64,000 nt of DNA from an uncultured Prevotellaceae bacterium (GCA_900316505.1 ONDH01000006.1:1-64000); one strand, 5' to 3'; positions 54,825 through 64,000 are shown, counted from the first letter of the stretch. The notes: generated by a model from the letters alone, not told the origin. Made by a program: numbers and translations.

Positions 54825-55955
54825 ATGACACTATCTGATTTTGATGATATTCGCCCTTTCTCCGAAGGTGAGATGAAAGACGCTTTCGAGAGCATGCTGG
54901 CTGACCGGCAGTTTGACAAGATTCTTGGGGGCATGATACCGTTGCCGAAAGGAATTAGGAACGGATTGCTGAGAATGATGTTCACAGGCATCAAGACACC
55001 GCTCGACTTCCAGAAGCGTTTCATGAAGCCGTTGGTGTATTACGTGTTGCACAAGGCGAGCACAGGGTATAGCTTCTTTTTCCCGAAGTCACTTGACCGG
55101 AACGGAAACTACACCTTCATGTCTAACCACCGTGACATCGTACTGGATTCTGCTTTTCTTGACACCTTCTTGTTGAAGGATGGTTTTTCTACCACGGTGG
55201 AGATAGCCATCGGAAACAACCTGCTTATCTATCCTTGGATCAAAACATTGGTGAAGATGAACAAGTCTTTTGTGGTGAATCGTGGCTTGACACCTAAGGA
55301 GATGCTCAAGTCGTCTATTCATATGAGCCAGTATATGCACTTTGCCATCAACGAGAAGAACGAGAACATCTGGATTGCACAGCGTGAAGGACGTGCGAAA
55401 GACTCTGACGACCGCACCCAGGATTCTGTGCTCAAGATGCTGAATATGGGAGGTCCCACTTCTGGCAGGACAACTGCTGACATCATAGAGAACCTGCGCC
55501 ACATGAACATCGTTCCATTGGCAATCTCTTATGAGTATGACCCATGTGACTATCTGAAGGCAAAGGAGTTTCAGTGCAAGAGGGACATTCCGGGATGGAA
55601 GAAAGCCAAGCAGGATGACCTCGACAACATGAAAACGGGCATCTGGGGAAAGAAAGGGCATGTTCACTATCAGGCAGCTGATTGCATCAACACCTGGTTG
55701 GACACACTTGATCCCGACACAATTGAGAAGGCTGACATCTTCCGCATCGTGGCAGAACATATTGACCACGAGATACATAAGAACTACCGTATTTACGACA
55801 TTAACCGTGATGCCTTGGCAGGAACAGAGAATGCTTACATCGAGGAACGCATCAAAATGGTGGATGTGGAGAATCCTGATGTGCCGTTCCTCCGCGAGAA
55901 ACTGACTGCCATGTACGCCAACCCCCTACGTAATTATGAGAAAGCTGTTGGCTGA
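54825..55955 (+). CDS. PlsC-like acyltransferase
   Basis: A 376-aa protein with an acyltransferase core: YTFMSNHRDIVLDSAFL (His-Asp motif, here NHRDIVLD), a second block with VVNRG and a glycerol-phosphate-like motif IWIAQREGRAKDSDD (EGR). No N-terminal membrane helix is obvious. Members of this Bacteroidales family are annotated 1-acyl-glycerol-3-phosphate acyltransferase or lipid A-like acyltransferase; the acceptor is not known. The gene start is abutted by the heptamer array, and its end overlaps the lipoprotein gene by 20 bases. Confidence 0.8.
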   Translation: MTLSDFDDIRPFSEGEMKDAFESMLADRQFDKILGGMIPLPKGIRNGLLRMMFTGIKTPLDFQKRFMKPLVYYVLHKASTGYSFFFPKSLDRNGNYTFMSNHRDIVLDSAFLDTFLLKDGFSTTVEIAIGNNLLIYPWIKTLVKMNKSFVVNRGLTPKEMLKSSIHMSQYMHFAINEKNENIWIAQREGRAKDSDDRTQDSVLKMLNMGGPTSGRTTADIIENLRHMNIVPLAISYEYDPCDYLKAKEFQCKRDIPGWKKAKQDDLDNMKTGIWGKKGHVHYQAADCINTWLDTLDPDTIEKADIFRIVAEHIDHEIHKNYRIYDINRDALAGTENAYIEERIKMVDVENPDVPFLREKLTAMYANPLRNYEKAVG

Positions 55956-56577
55956 CATCTTCTGTGTGGCGTTCGTGCTGTGTATGGTGGCATGTTCTGA
56001 GGGTGACGATGATGGAGACGTGTACATCCCTCCTTATGTCACAGACCTTGTGGTGGCATCGACCGATGCCAACGGAAAGGTGCTGAAGGTCTGTTTAGAC
56101 GATGGTGCTACCTACAATGTCGCTTCTCAGCAAGTGGATTTGGAACGGAAAGACACCTTACTCCGTTGCATGGCGGTCTATACGTACGACGACGCTAAGA
56201 ATATCCAATTGTTCAGCCTCCGCCCCATCTTTTCCTCTAAATCCTATCCTGCTTCCTCCATCTATGTGATTATTGATGGTAAAGCTTATAAGGATGTGTC
56301 CCTTCTGCCACGCGACCCGATGAAGGTGATTAGTATGTGGAAGAGTGGGGGCTATCTCAATATGCATTTGGGACTGATGACCACTGACAATGGTGCTCAT
56401 CAATTTGCCTTTTGCGAAGATAGTACAGGGCACTTCTCGCTGTTGCATCAGCGTCCTGCCAGCGATGGTAGTGCCTATACAGAAAACGTCTATATGTCCA
56501 TGCCGTTACCTCAGGGACTGGATCAGTTTACCTTCACGGTCAAGACTTATGACGGCAATTACACACGGACATTTTAA
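55936..56577 (+). CDS. NigD-like outer-membrane lipoprotein
   Basis: A 213-aa lipoprotein with lipobox LCMVACS (Cys near 20) and an acidic stretch after it (EGDDDGD, a lipoprotein export-like signal for surface exposure). The remainder matches the NigD-like family: YIPPYVTDLVVASTDANGKVLKVCLDDGATYNV (shortened), MWKSGGYLNMHLGLMT, and a beta-rich C-terminus. Function unknown; first described near bacteriocin-like genes of Prevotella nigrescens. It overlaps the acyltransferase gene by 20 bases. Confidence 0.82.
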   Translation: MRKLLADIFCVAFVLCMVACSEGDDDGDVYIPPYVTDLVVASTDANGKVLKVCLDDGATYNVASQQVDLERKDTLLRCMAVYTYDDAKNIQLFSLRPIFSSKSYPASSIYVIIDGKAYKDVSLLPRDPMKVISMWKSGGYLNMHLGLMTTDNGAHQFAFCEDSTGHFSLLHQRPASDGSAYTENVYMSMPLPQGLDQFTFTVKTYDGNYTRTF

Positions 56578-56636
56578 TATTCAAAATTGTCAATAAGAAA
56601 TGGTCTAATAGTAAATAACTCAACTTTTACTAGTTG

Positions 56637-56790
56637 AGCGAAAGGGAAAAGAAAGGAATGGGAAAGGAGTTAAAAGGAATGGAAAGGACGATACTCATCA
56701 GCAATGACATTTGTCCCTTTAACTTCCAAGCGGTCAAAGACCGCGATAACTTCCCTTCAAATCCCTTTAACTTCCAAAGAAGTTGAGCAT
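56637..56790. repeat. Degenerate TTAACTTCC / GGAGTTAAA repeats
   Basis: The 237-base gap between the lipoprotein gene and the ACT gene carries diverged units GGAATGG/AAAGGAGTTAAA on the left and CCCTTTAACTTCC on the right in opposite orientation, a decayed version of the inverted pairs seen at 25979 and 51840. No gene or promoter box was recognised. Confidence 0.5.
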
Positions 56791-56814
56791 GCGAAACTTT
56801 ATAAAAAAAATAAA

Positions 56815-57087
56815 ATGACAAGAGCAATTATAACTGTAGTGGGCAAGGATACCGTTGGTATCATTGCTAAGGTATGCACCTATTTGGCAGATAATCAAAT
56901 CAATATACTTGATATATCGCAGACCATTGTGCAGGAGTTCTTCAACATGATGATGATTGTTGACTTGACAAAATCCGTTAAGCCTTTCGACCAACTGAAT
57001 GACGAGCTGGTGAAGATTGGTAAGGATACAGGGGTTCAAGTGAAATGCCAATTGGAGGACATCTTCGACAAGATGCACCGAATCTAA
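56815..57087 (+). CDS. ACT-domain regulatory protein, 90 aa
   Basis: A stand-alone ACT domain (AIITVVGKDTVGIIAKVCTYLADNQINILDISQTIVQEFFNMMMIVDL, shortened) of the UPF0237 type, expected to bind an amino acid or other small ligand. It is encoded 54 bases before the PFL protein, and this pair is conserved in many bacteria, so the ACT protein probably senses a ligand for it. The ATG at 56815 is chosen over an upstream frame that runs through repeat sequence. Confidence 0.9.
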   Translation: MTRAIITVVGKDTVGIIAKVCTYLADNQINILDISQTIVQEFFNMMMIVDLTKSVKPFDQLNDELVKIGKDTGVQVKCQLEDIFDKMHRI

Positions 57088-57141
57088 CATCAAAGTGTAC
57101 TCCTTTAACTCCAACGCATTCAAACATAAATCAAAGAATCG

Positions 57142-58506
57142 ATGATTAACTTGCAGGAGGTCATTGAGACCAATAAGATGATTGAGCAGGAAAATCTTGA
57201 TGTCCGCACCATCACGATGGGCATCAGCTTGCTCGACTGTGCCGACCACGACCTGAACATCACTTGTGAGAAAATATATAAGAAGATAACAACGCTGGCA
57301 TGCAACCTTGTCCAGACAGGGGAGGACATTGCCCGAGAATTTGGCATCCCGATTGTCAATAAGCGTATCAGTATCACGCCTATCTCGCTTGTGGGCAGTT
57401 CCTGTTGCCGCATCCCAGGTGACTATGTGCAGATAGCCAAGACACTGGATTGTGCTGCCAAAGATGTCGGTGTGAATATTCTTGGCGGCTTTTCCGCTAT
57501 TGTGTCCAAGGGCATGACACAGAGCGATGAACTGCTCATCCGTAGCATCCCTATGGCATTGGCATGCACCGAACGCATCTGCTCCAGCGTCAATGTCGGT
57601 TCCACCAAGACGGGCATCAATATGGATGCTGTGCGTTTGATGGGTGATATCATCCGACAGACTGCTGAGGCGACGCAAGAACGGGATTCCGTTGGATGCA
57701 CCAAACTCGTGGTGCTCTGCAATGCTCCTGATGATAACCCCTTCATGGCTGGTGCATTTCATGGGGTCAGTGAGGCGGATGCCATCATCAACGTGGGAGT
57801 CAGTGGACCGGGTGTGGTGAAGTATGCTCTGGAACAAATTCCTAATGCGGACTTCGAACTTTTGTGTGAGACCATTAAGCGCACGGCTTTCAAAATCACC
57901 CGTGTGGGACAGCTCGTCGCACAAGAGGCAAGTAGCCGTCTGGGAGTGCCCTTTGGCATCATAGACCTCAGCCTTGCGCCCACTCCTGCTATTGGAGATT
58001 CTGTGGCAGACATTCTGAAGTGCATCGGTGTGGAACACCCGGGCGCACCTGGCACCACAGCTGCACTTGCCCTGCTCAATGACCAAGTGAAGAAGGGGGG
58101 AGTGATGGCGTCTTCTTATGTGGGTGGACTCTCTGGAGCCTTCATTCCTGTGAGTGAAGACCAAGGCATGATTGATGCGGTGGAGGCTGGAGCCCTTACC
58201 ATCGAGAAACTTGAAGCCATGACTTGTGTTTGTTCCGTAGGACTTGACATGATAGCTATCCCAGGGGATACGCCTGCCACCACCATTGCAGGCATCATTG
58301 CTGATGAGAGTGCCATTGGCATGGTCAATCAGAAGACAACAGCTGTCCGTATCATCCCTGTGATAGGAAAGACAGTGGGTGATACAGTTGAATATGGTGG
58401 ACTTTTCGGACATGCTCCAATCATGCCAGTCAACACTTTCTCATCTCAACGTTTTGTGGACAGAGGGGGACGCATCCCAGCACCAATCCATAGTTTCAAG
58501 AACTGA
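57142..58506 (+). CDS. PFL family protein (UPF0210/DUF711)
   Basis: A 454-aa protein of the UPF0210 family, distantly related to glycyl-radical enzymes but without a glycyl-radical Gly or known activity. Family blocks: [104 protein letters not shown] (shortened), [50 protein letters not shown]. Length is normal. One base separates its stop from the GH2 gene start (58508). Confidence 0.9.
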   Translation: MINLQEVIETNKMIEQENLDVRTITMGISLLDCADHDLNITCEKIYKKITTLACNLVQTGEDIAREFGIPIVNKRISITPISLVGSSCCRIPGDYVQIAKTLDCAAKDVGVNILGGFSAIVSKGMTQSDELLIRSIPMALACTERICSSVNVGSTKTGINMDAVRLMGDIIRQTAEATQERDSVGCTKLVVLCNAPDDNPFMAGAFHGVSEADAIINVGVSGPGVVKYALEQIPNADFELLCETIKRTAFKITRVGQLVAQEASSRLGVPFGIIDLSLAPTPAIGDSVADILKCIGVEHPGAPGTTAALALLNDQVKKGGVMASSYVGGLSGAFIPVSEDQGMIDAVEAGALTIEKLEAMTCVCSVGLDMIAIPGDTPATTIAGIIADESAIGMVNQKTTAVRIIPVIGKTVGDTVEYGGLFGHAPIMPVNTFSSQRFVDRGGRIPAPIHSFKN

Positions 58507-58507
58507 T

Positions 58508-61099
58508 ATGAAGAAAATAACAATCTTTACCCTGTTCAGCCTTTTCCTGCTCCCTGTCGTGGCGCAGCGTAAGGCCAGCCTCGACATCGGTTGGAAGTTC
58601 CATCGTGGCGATGTCGTCAATGCCGAAGTGGCAGAATATGATGATTCGAAATGGCGCACCCTCACCGTGCCCCATGACTTCAGTATGGAACCAGCCTTTG
58701 ACCTTTCTGACGAGCGTCAGCGCACGGGCGGTTGGGCAGATGTACTGGTGGGTCCCTTCTCTCGACTCAGCATCGGTAATTGGGACACGGGGCAGACAGT
58801 GGGTGGTACTGGATGGTATCGCAAGACCTTCATGCTGCCCATTCAAGGCAATGCCACGCTCGACACCTATCTTTCGCAGACGAATGTGAATATCCGTTTC
58901 GATGGTGTCTATCATCAGGCAGAAGTGTGGGTGAACGGAGTCAAGGCTGCTGTCAATGTATATGGTTATATGCCTTTCGTCATCAATCTCAACAAGATAC
59001 TTGCTGATGCCAAGAACCGCAGACATGACAACGAACCGGTGGTGACCGTGGCGGTCAAGGCGGTGAACGAGGGACTTAATTCCCGATGGTATGCCGGTAG
59101 TGGCATCTTCCGTCATGTGTGGCTCGAAACTACTGAGAAGTTGCACCTTGATGAGTGGGATGCTTATGTGGATGGTTCAGAACTTATCAACAAGGGTAAG
59201 GATGCGAACGTGAAGGTCTTTGCCAAGGTGTTTAACGAAGATGCGCATTCCGCGGTTACCCAGTTCTGTGTGGACATCTTGGATGCAGTGGGTAATCCCG
59301 TCGCTCATCATGAAAAGGAATTGACTGTCGGTGCGTCCAACACTACAGGGACTGATGTGGCAATTGAACTGCCAGTTAAGACTCCTCGCCTCTGGTCACT
59401 TGAAGACCCTTACAGATACACCGCCAAAGTCTATGTTTCTAAGTCGGGCGAAGAGAAAGATGCACTTTACATCCCCTTCGGTATCCGCACCCTCCATTTC
59501 TCTGCTGAAGAGGGCTTTCTGCTGAATGGCAAACCCACTAAACTTTATGGAGGCTGTGTGCATCATGACAACGGACTCTTGGGTGCGGCGGGCATCGACA
59601 GGGCGGAGATACATAAGGTGGAGCTGCTGAAAGCACAGGGCTACAATGCTGTGCGGTGCAGCCACAACCTGCCCACAGAGGCTTTCCTCAATGCTTGTGA
59701 CAGTCTTGGCATGCTTGTCATCGATGAGGTGTTCGACCAGTGGGAGGAACCGAAACGCAGCAATGACTACAGCCAGTATTTCGCCCGTGACTACATGAAG
59801 GACATGGCTCTTATGGTGCGTCGCGACCGCAACCACCCCAGCATCATCATGTGGAGCATCGGTAATGAAATAGCACAACGGGCTGACATCCCTCGTGGTA
59901 AGGAAATAGCGCTTAACCTCAATCTTGCTGTCAATGAAAATGACCACACGCGTCCCACAACAATGGCAATCAATTCCTTCTGGGACAGACCCCAGTTCAC
60001 TTGGGAAAAGGACAGCCACCGTGCATTCGACTACATTGAGGTGGGAGGCTATAACTATGAGTGGAAGCATTATGAGGCGGATCATGATTCATTCCCGGAT
60101 CGCATTATGTATGGTTCGGAGTCCTTCCCTAAGGAGATGGCACAAAATTGGAATTTGGTGGACGAGCATCCCTACATTCTTGGTGACTTTGTCTGGACTG
60201 CCATTGACTACGTGGGCGAAGCGGGACTGGGTCACACTTACGAGCGCTCTGACAACCGTTGGATTCAATTCCTCTCTTGGCCTTGGTTCAATGCGTGGTG
60301 TGGCGACCTTGACCTTATTGGCGACAAGAAACCACAAAGTTACTACCGTGATGTGCTTTGGAACCGCAGTAAACTCGCCATGGCGGTACGTCCTTCAGTG
60401 CCGGATGGTGAGTATGAGGATGTGAATGGCTGGGGATGGACTGCTGAAGAGAACCACTGGAACTTCGGGAAAGCATATCTTCCCATAGAACTTCGTCCCG
60501 AAAACTATCAGACATCTAATGTGGTGGGGAACCTGAAACACAATGTGAATGGACATCGCAGCGATTCCTTGCGTGTTAATGTCTATAGCCGCGAACCTCG
60601 AGTGCGACTGCTCATCAACGATTCCATCATGGGTGAGAAGGATACGGATCCGGAAACCTATACAGCTACATTCACTGTGGCTTACGAACCTGGGTCGTTG
60701 AAAGCCATAACCATTCCACAGGCAAAGAAGGCAAAGCCTGATTCACTTGAGTTTATCACGGCATTGCCACCTGCTCGACTGACATTAAAGGCTGACCGTG
60801 TCTCCATCTCCTCTTCACATAATGATCTTGCCTATATAACAATATGTGTGGAGGACGAGGAGGGGCACTTATGTCCTACGGCAGAGATTCCTGTCGAAAT
60901 CACTGTGTCGGGACCGGCTGCAGTTGTGGCTGGCACAGGACATCCTTACGATATGCATTCCTTCCGTTCACTCCGTCCCACGACCTTCCGAGGAAAGGCA
61001 CTCGCCATTGTGCAGCCACAAGACCAATCGGGTGAGGTGACACTGACTGTCAGGGCGGAAGGATTGGAAGAGGCTCAGATAACAATAGAAATGAAATAA
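58508..61099 (+). CDS. GH2 glycosidase (beta-galactosidase/beta-glucuronidase group)
   Basis: An 863-aa secreted enzyme (signal peptide 1-19, ending PVVAQ). Order: jelly roll (SLDIGWKFHRGD, VPHDFSMEP, GGTGWYRKTFML), immunoglobulin-like domain (SRWYAGSGIFRHVWLE), TIM barrel with LYGGCVHHDNGLLGAAG, VRCSHNLPTEAFLNACDSLGMLVIDE, acid/base Glu in WSIGNEIAQRAD and nucleophile Glu in RIMYGSESFP, then DUF4982-type and immunoglobulin-like C-terminal domains. The start is chosen at the signal peptide; the longer frame back to 58379 lies inside the PFL gene. The substrate is unknown; galactosides, glucuronides or arabinosides are all possible. Confidence 0.88.
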   Translation: MKKITIFTLFSLFLLPVVAQRKASLDIGWKFHRGDVVNAEVAEYDDSKWRTLTVPHDFSMEPAFDLSDERQRTGGWADVLVGPFSRLSIGNWDTGQTVGGTGWYRKTFMLPIQGNATLDTYLSQTNVNIRFDGVYHQAEVWVNGVKAAVNVYGYMPFVINLNKILADAKNRRHDNEPVVTVAVKAVNEGLNSRWYAGSGIFRHVWLETTEKLHLDEWDAYVDGSELINKGKDANVKVFAKVFNEDAHSAVTQFCVDILDAVGNPVAHHEKELTVGASNTTGTDVAIELPVKTPRLWSLEDPYRYTAKVYVSKSGEEKDALYIPFGIRTLHFSAEEGFLLNGKPTKLYGGCVHHDNGLLGAAGIDRAEIHKVELLKAQGYNAVRCSHNLPTEAFLNACDSLGMLVIDEVFDQWEEPKRSNDYSQYFARDYMKDMALMVRRDRNHPSIIMWSIGNEIAQRADIPRGKEIALNLNLAVNENDHTRPTTMAINSFWDRPQFTWEKDSHRAFDYIEVGGYNYEWKHYEADHDSFPDRIMYGSESFPKEMAQNWNLVDEHPYILGDFVWTAIDYVGEAGLGHTYERSDNRWIQFLSWPWFNAWCGDLDLIGDKKPQSYYRDVLWNRSKLAMAVRPSVPDGEYEDVNGWGWTAEENHWNFGKAYLPIELRPENYQTSNVVGNLKHNVNGHRSDSLRVNVYSREPRVRLLINDSIMGEKDTDPETYTATFTVAYEPGSLKAITIPQAKKAKPDSLEFITALPPARLTLKADRVSISSSHNDLAYITICVEDEEGHLCPTAEIPVEITVSGPAAVVAGTGHPYDMHSFRSLRPTTFRGKALAIVQPQDQSGEVTLTVRAEGLEEAQITIEMK

Positions 61100-61103
61100 C
61101 TCA

Positions 61104-61215
61104 AGTTTCTTAAGTAGTTAAGTAGTCAGTAGTTAAGTAGTTAAGCCAACACTCAGGCTGGTGGAAATCTCATTTGCAAGGTAACGGCTTTAACTCCTAT
61201 AACTCCTTAACTCCT
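61104..61215 (+). repeat. AAGTAGTT octamers and TTAACTCC units
   Basis: The spacer between the GH2 and GH27 genes contains four AAGTAGTT-type octamers (61112-61146) and, 50 bases on, three units of TTAACTCCT (61189-61215). Both contain TAA or TAG. Confidence 0.65.
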
Positions 61216-61265
61216 GAATTATAATGAAATAAATAATAGACTCTTGATTTACAACTAAAAACCTA

Positions 61266-63041
61266 ATGAAAAAGACTGCTAAAATCATGATTGCATCCAT
61301 CCTCTCTCTCTGGGGGCAAGGGTGTTTTGCGCAAGACAAGCCTACCATGGGCTGGAGTTCATGGAACACTTTCGCACTCAATATCAGCGAAGAAATCATC
61401 AAAGGTCAAGCCACGGCCATGCGTACACAGGGATTTTATAAGGTTGGCTATAACCATATCAATATTGACGATGGTTATTTTGGAGGGCGTGATCCGGAAA
61501 CGGGAAAACTGCTCATCCATCCCACACGCTTCCCGAATGGTTTGAAACCTGTTGTTGATTATATCCACACCCTCAAGATGAAGGCGGGCATTTATTCCGA
61601 TGGTGGTAAGAATACCTGCGGAAACTATCATGGAGGTGACAAGATTGCTGAGGGTGTAGGATTCTACGGTCATGACCAGCAAGATGCTGACCTCTTTTTC
61701 AAGGAATTGAACTTCGATTTCATCAAGGTGGATTTCTGCGGTGGCGTGGGTTATCATAACAGCGAAAACCTCTATCTCGATGAGCAGGAACGCTACACCG
61801 CCATTGCCAAGGCGATTGCAAACACTGGACGTACCGATGTGCGCATGAACGTGTGTCGATGGGACTACCCGGGCAATTGGGTACACGATGTGGCTGCTTC
61901 ATGGCGCACTACAGGCGACATCAACGCTTCATGGGGTTCTGTGAAAAGCATCCTCAAGGAGAATCTCTACCTCTCTGCTTATTGTTATGATGGTCACTAC
62001 AACGACATGGATATGCTCGAGGTGGGCAAGGGACTCAACACAGAAGAAGATCGCACCCATTTTGGCATGTGGTGCATTATGTCCAGCCCGCTTCTCATTG
62101 GTTGTGACCTACGCAATGTCAAGCCTGCAGCTAAGTTGCTGCTCCAAAACAAAGACTTGATTGCCCTCAATCAGGATGACCTTTGCATTCAGGCATACGT
62201 GGTGCAACATGTGGGCGACACATACGTGCTGGTGAAAGACTTGGAGCAGCTTTACGGAAAGACGCGTGCAGTTGCTCTTTACAACCCATCCGACAAGAAA
62301 GTGGACATGAGCATTCAGTTTACCGACCTCGACCTTGATGGTGCCGTCAAGGTGCGCGACCTCTATGAGAACGAAGACCTTGGTGAGATGACTGGTCAAA
62401 TCTCTGTCGCGGTGCCTGCACATGGTACACGCATCTATCGTCTTGATGCTGAAACTCGCTTGGAGCGCAACCTCTACGAAGCAGAAACTGCCTATCTTGG
62501 CAAGTATCAGGAAATCGCCAACAACCAGGCTGTCCACTCCGCTGTATATGAAAGCAGCGATGTCTGCTCGGGGAAAGAATATGTTGGATGGCTTGGCAAC
62601 GATCCCAAAAACGACCTTCAGTGGCGTCATGTCTATAGCGACAATGGGGGCGACTACCAGATGACGCTTAAATTCATGTCGGGCGACAATCGTAACCTTA
62701 CCCTCAATGTCAATGGCAAGGATGTCCAGACCCTCACCTGCAATTCAGGTGGCTACGACAAGGTGGGGTTCAAAACCCTCAACATCTCCCTCGTTCCAGG
62801 GGAGAACCTCATCCGACTCTACAACAAGTCATCCTCAGCCGCAATGCCTAACATCGACTGCATGACCATCCATCCCGTTGGAGTCACCGAGCGCATTGCA
62901 GTCGGCATTCATGCCCCTGTGGCTGTCTCTACAGCTAAGACACTTGACGGAAAATATTACACCCTCGACGGCAGAACTGTCAAACACCCCCGTAAAGGAC
63001 GCATTTACATCCATGACGGGAAGAGTGTTCTGATGAAGTGA
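61266..63041 (+). CDS. GH27 alpha-galactosidase-like enzyme with C-terminal carbohydrate-binding domain
   Basis: A 591-aa secreted protein (signal peptide 1-22, ending GCFAQ). The GH27 barrel opens with PTMGWSSWNTFALNISEEIIKGQA, followed by YNHINIDDGYFGG, the nucleophile Asp in FDFIKVDFCGG and acid/base Asp in SWRTTGDINASW, and YNDMDMLEVGKGLNTEEDRTHFGMWCIMSSPLLIGCDL-type sequence (shortened). A beta-sandwich (320-395) and a CBM35/CBM6-like domain (about 400-545, YEAETAYLG...GDNRNLTLNVNG...MPNIDCMTI) follow, then a short tail YTLDGRTVKHPRKGRIYIHDGKSVLMK resembling sorting tails of Prevotella enzymes. Alpha-galactosidase or beta-L-arabinopyranosidase are the family activities. Confidence 0.88.
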   Translation: MKKTAKIMIASILSLWGQGCFAQDKPTMGWSSWNTFALNISEEIIKGQATAMRTQGFYKVGYNHINIDDGYFGGRDPETGKLLIHPTRFPNGLKPVVDYIHTLKMKAGIYSDGGKNTCGNYHGGDKIAEGVGFYGHDQQDADLFFKELNFDFIKVDFCGGVGYHNSENLYLDEQERYTAIAKAIANTGRTDVRMNVCRWDYPGNWVHDVAASWRTTGDINASWGSVKSILKENLYLSAYCYDGHYNDMDMLEVGKGLNTEEDRTHFGMWCIMSSPLLIGCDLRNVKPAAKLLLQNKDLIALNQDDLCIQAYVVQHVGDTYVLVKDLEQLYGKTRAVALYNPSDKKVDMSIQFTDLDLDGAVKVRDLYENEDLGEMTGQISVAVPAHGTRIYRLDAETRLERNLYEAETAYLGKYQEIANNQAVHSAVYESSDVCSGKEYVGWLGNDPKNDLQWRHVYSDNGGDYQMTLKFMSGDNRNLTLNVNGKDVQTLTCNSGGYDKVGFKTLNISLVPGENLIRLYNKSSSAAMPNIDCMTIHPVGVTERIAVGIHAPVAVSTAKTLDGKYYTLDGRTVKHPRKGRIYIHDGKSVLMK

Positions 63042-63058
63042 GGTGCTGGTTCTACACG

Positions 63059-63108
63059 AAGGGACTCACATCGATGCTCGTGCATCCATGTGAGTCCCTT
63101 TATTTTTA
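63059..63108 (+). terminator. Intrinsic terminator after the GH27 gene
   Basis: AAGGGACTCACAT (63059-63071) pairs with ATGTGAGTCCCTT (63088-63100), followed by TATTTTT. Confidence 0.88.
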
Positions 63109-63206
63109 CCCCCCCCTAAAACGTAAAATAGAAGAGGAATACTGTAAAAAAACAGAGTCGTTCTATACATTTTTTATATTTTTTTCACCATATCATAAGG
63201 ATTTAC

Positions 63207-63214
63207 TATCTTTG
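63207..63214 (+). promoter_or_regulatory. Promoter -7 box TATCTTTG of the UpxY gene
   Basis: TATCTTTG leaves a leader of about 75 bases before the ATG at 63292. UpxY proteins are thought to act on the leader of their own operon, so this stretch is of interest. No invertible-promoter inverted repeats were recognised. Confidence 0.65.
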
Positions 63215-63291
63215 CATTCAAATTGGGTTCTTTCTCAGGTGAGGAGATTTCAATTTCATGGCAGAAATGTCATGGTGTAGCGTGAAGTAGC

Positions 63292-63900
63292 ATGGCAGAT
63301 ATTCCTGAAAATAATGCTTCCCACGAAACGATAGGTACATCTTTGCGCCAATCGCTCGCCGGAGGCGTACCCGAACGCAAGTGGCTGGTGGCGTTGGTGA
63401 GGGCCAAGTACGAAGAATTGTGCCGGAAGCAATTGCAGGACAATGGCTATGAAGCGTACGTTGCTTGTCAGAAGGAAATAAAGGTCTATCGTAACCGCCA
63501 TCGTCGCGAAGTGACACATATCATCATCAGTAGCATGGTGTTTGTCCACGTCAACGAGCAAGAGCGTCTGCAGGTACTGAAAGACTTCCCTGTCATCAAG
63601 TGTTTCTTAACTGACAAAGCGGCTCAACCGAACGAATTTGGCAGGCATCCCTTTGCTGTCATTCCCGATAAGCAGATGGAACGTCTCCAGTTCATGTTGT
63701 ACAATGCTGACTCTGCTGTCAGCTTCACTTCTGAACCACTCAGTCAGGGCGACCATATTCGCGTGGTGCGAGGTCCTCTCGCCACCTTGGAAGGGCAGGT
63801 GATCCGCCAGAATAACTCCTCTTGCCTTGTCGTCACCCTCGATACCCTTGGCTCAGCCATGGTCACCATCTCTCCCGATGATCTCGAGAAGATAAGCTAA
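63292..63900 (+). CDS. UpxY/NusG-like transcription antiterminator
   Basis: A 202-aa NusG paralogue. The N-terminal NGN domain (about 28-125) has RKWLVALVRAKYEELCRKQLQDNGYEAYVACQKEIKVYRNRHRREVTHIIISSMVFVHVNE (shortened), typical of UpxY; the C-terminal KOW domain (about 150-200) has GDHIRVVRGPLATLEGQVIRQN. Such proteins are the first gene of Bacteroidales capsule or exopolysaccharide operons and prevent premature termination there. The operon itself would lie beyond the right edge. Confidence 0.88.
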   Translation: MADIPENNASHETIGTSLRQSLAGGVPERKWLVALVRAKYEELCRKQLQDNGYEAYVACQKEIKVYRNRHRREVTHIIISSMVFVHVNEQERLQVLKDFPVIKCFLTDKAAQPNEFGRHPFAVIPDKQMERLQFMLYNADSAVSFTSEPLSQGDHIRVVRGPLATLEGQVIRQNNSSCLVVTLDTLGSAMVTISPDDLEKIS

Positions 63901-64000
63901 TCCCCTCTCCACCCTACCCCCTAAACTCTAAACCCTCCTTTCTCCGCACTCAGCGCAATATATATCGTTCTTCCAGCGCATAATATTTCACGCTTCCAGC
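63901..64000. other. Right-edge tail without a visible gene
   Basis: One hundred bases with a pyrimidine-rich start, TAAACTCTAAACCC (diverged heptamers) near 63921, and two copies of CTTCCAGC about 28 bases apart (63971 and 63993). No gene is visible before the edge. Confidence 0.4.

Noticed and set aside
58379..58507. N-terminal extension of the GH2 glycosidase
   Set aside because: It lies inside the PFL gene in another frame, and a clear signal peptide starts at 58508.

Overview
The window looks like chromosome of a gut or rumen Bacteroidales, most likely Prevotella or a close relative. Evidence: many promoters of the Bacteroidetes form TTTG-N19..21-TAnnTTTG, almost no Shine-Dalgarno sites, and family content typical of the order (NigD, UpxY, hybrid two-component parts, GldH, PFL/ACT pair, cytoplasmic GPH/GH43/XylB xylose genes, DUF2795, a zinc peptidase of the YpfJ family). 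No tRNA, rRNA or CRISPR array was seen. No species was assigned; that needs a database search.

Layout. 0-4.8 kb: the 3' end of a large secreted protein with an altered C-terminus, a rod-like 6S-type RNA candidate with a textbook promoter, and a small phage-derived cassette (tiny hydrophobic peptide, peptidoglycan hydrolase, holin-like protein, DUF5675 protein, hypotheticals). 4.8-16.1 kb: a glucuronoxylan locus with both alpha-glucuronidase families (GH115 and GH67), a UDP-glucose dehydrogenase, and a hybrid two-component regulator that appears split in two: a membrane-anchored REC-AraC effector at 7.4-8.8 kb and a beta-propeller sensor at 13.7-16.1 kb translationally coupled to an M6 metalloprotease. 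16.1-29.1 kb: an rRNA methyltransferase, then xylose uptake and catabolism (GPH transporter, GH43, xylulokinase, xylose isomerase) with a Nudix-type regulator, plus a large GH2 enzyme and MgtC. 29.1-36.2 kb: housekeeping genes (zinc peptidase, metF, DNA polymerase III delta', ricT, gldH, HD hydrolase). 36.2-43.8 kb: late cobalamin genes (cobQ, cobD, cbiB, cobU, cobT, cobS, adenosyltransferase). 43.8-58.5 kb: sensor kinase, birA, queA, Nudix hydrolase, double SGNH esterase, efp, rpmH, PASTA protein, rluD, ddl, acyltransferase, NigD-like lipoprotein, ACT and PFL proteins. 58.5-63.1 kb: a GH2 and a GH27 glycosidase. 63.2 kb to the end: an UpxY antiterminator, the usual first gene of a Bacteroidales capsule locus.

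The most unusual signal is not a gene. The window is full of short-period tandem repeats with a 7-bp period (families around CAACTGT, TTTTCAC, TACGATG, ACATCTT, TAACTCT, TAGAGTT, GGACAAC). They fill intercistronic spacers from the stop codon of one gene to two bases before the next ATG, they are inserted inside at least six conserved genes (cobQ, cobU, cobT, cbiB, queA and the regulator), and they form long inverted pairs. Inside genes they always lie in the orientation that is open in all three frames; the complementary strand of the main unit carries a stop in every frame within 21 bp. Two separate arrays with an exact 23-bp period share the core GTCTCAC. I propose these as the part of the window most worth following up.
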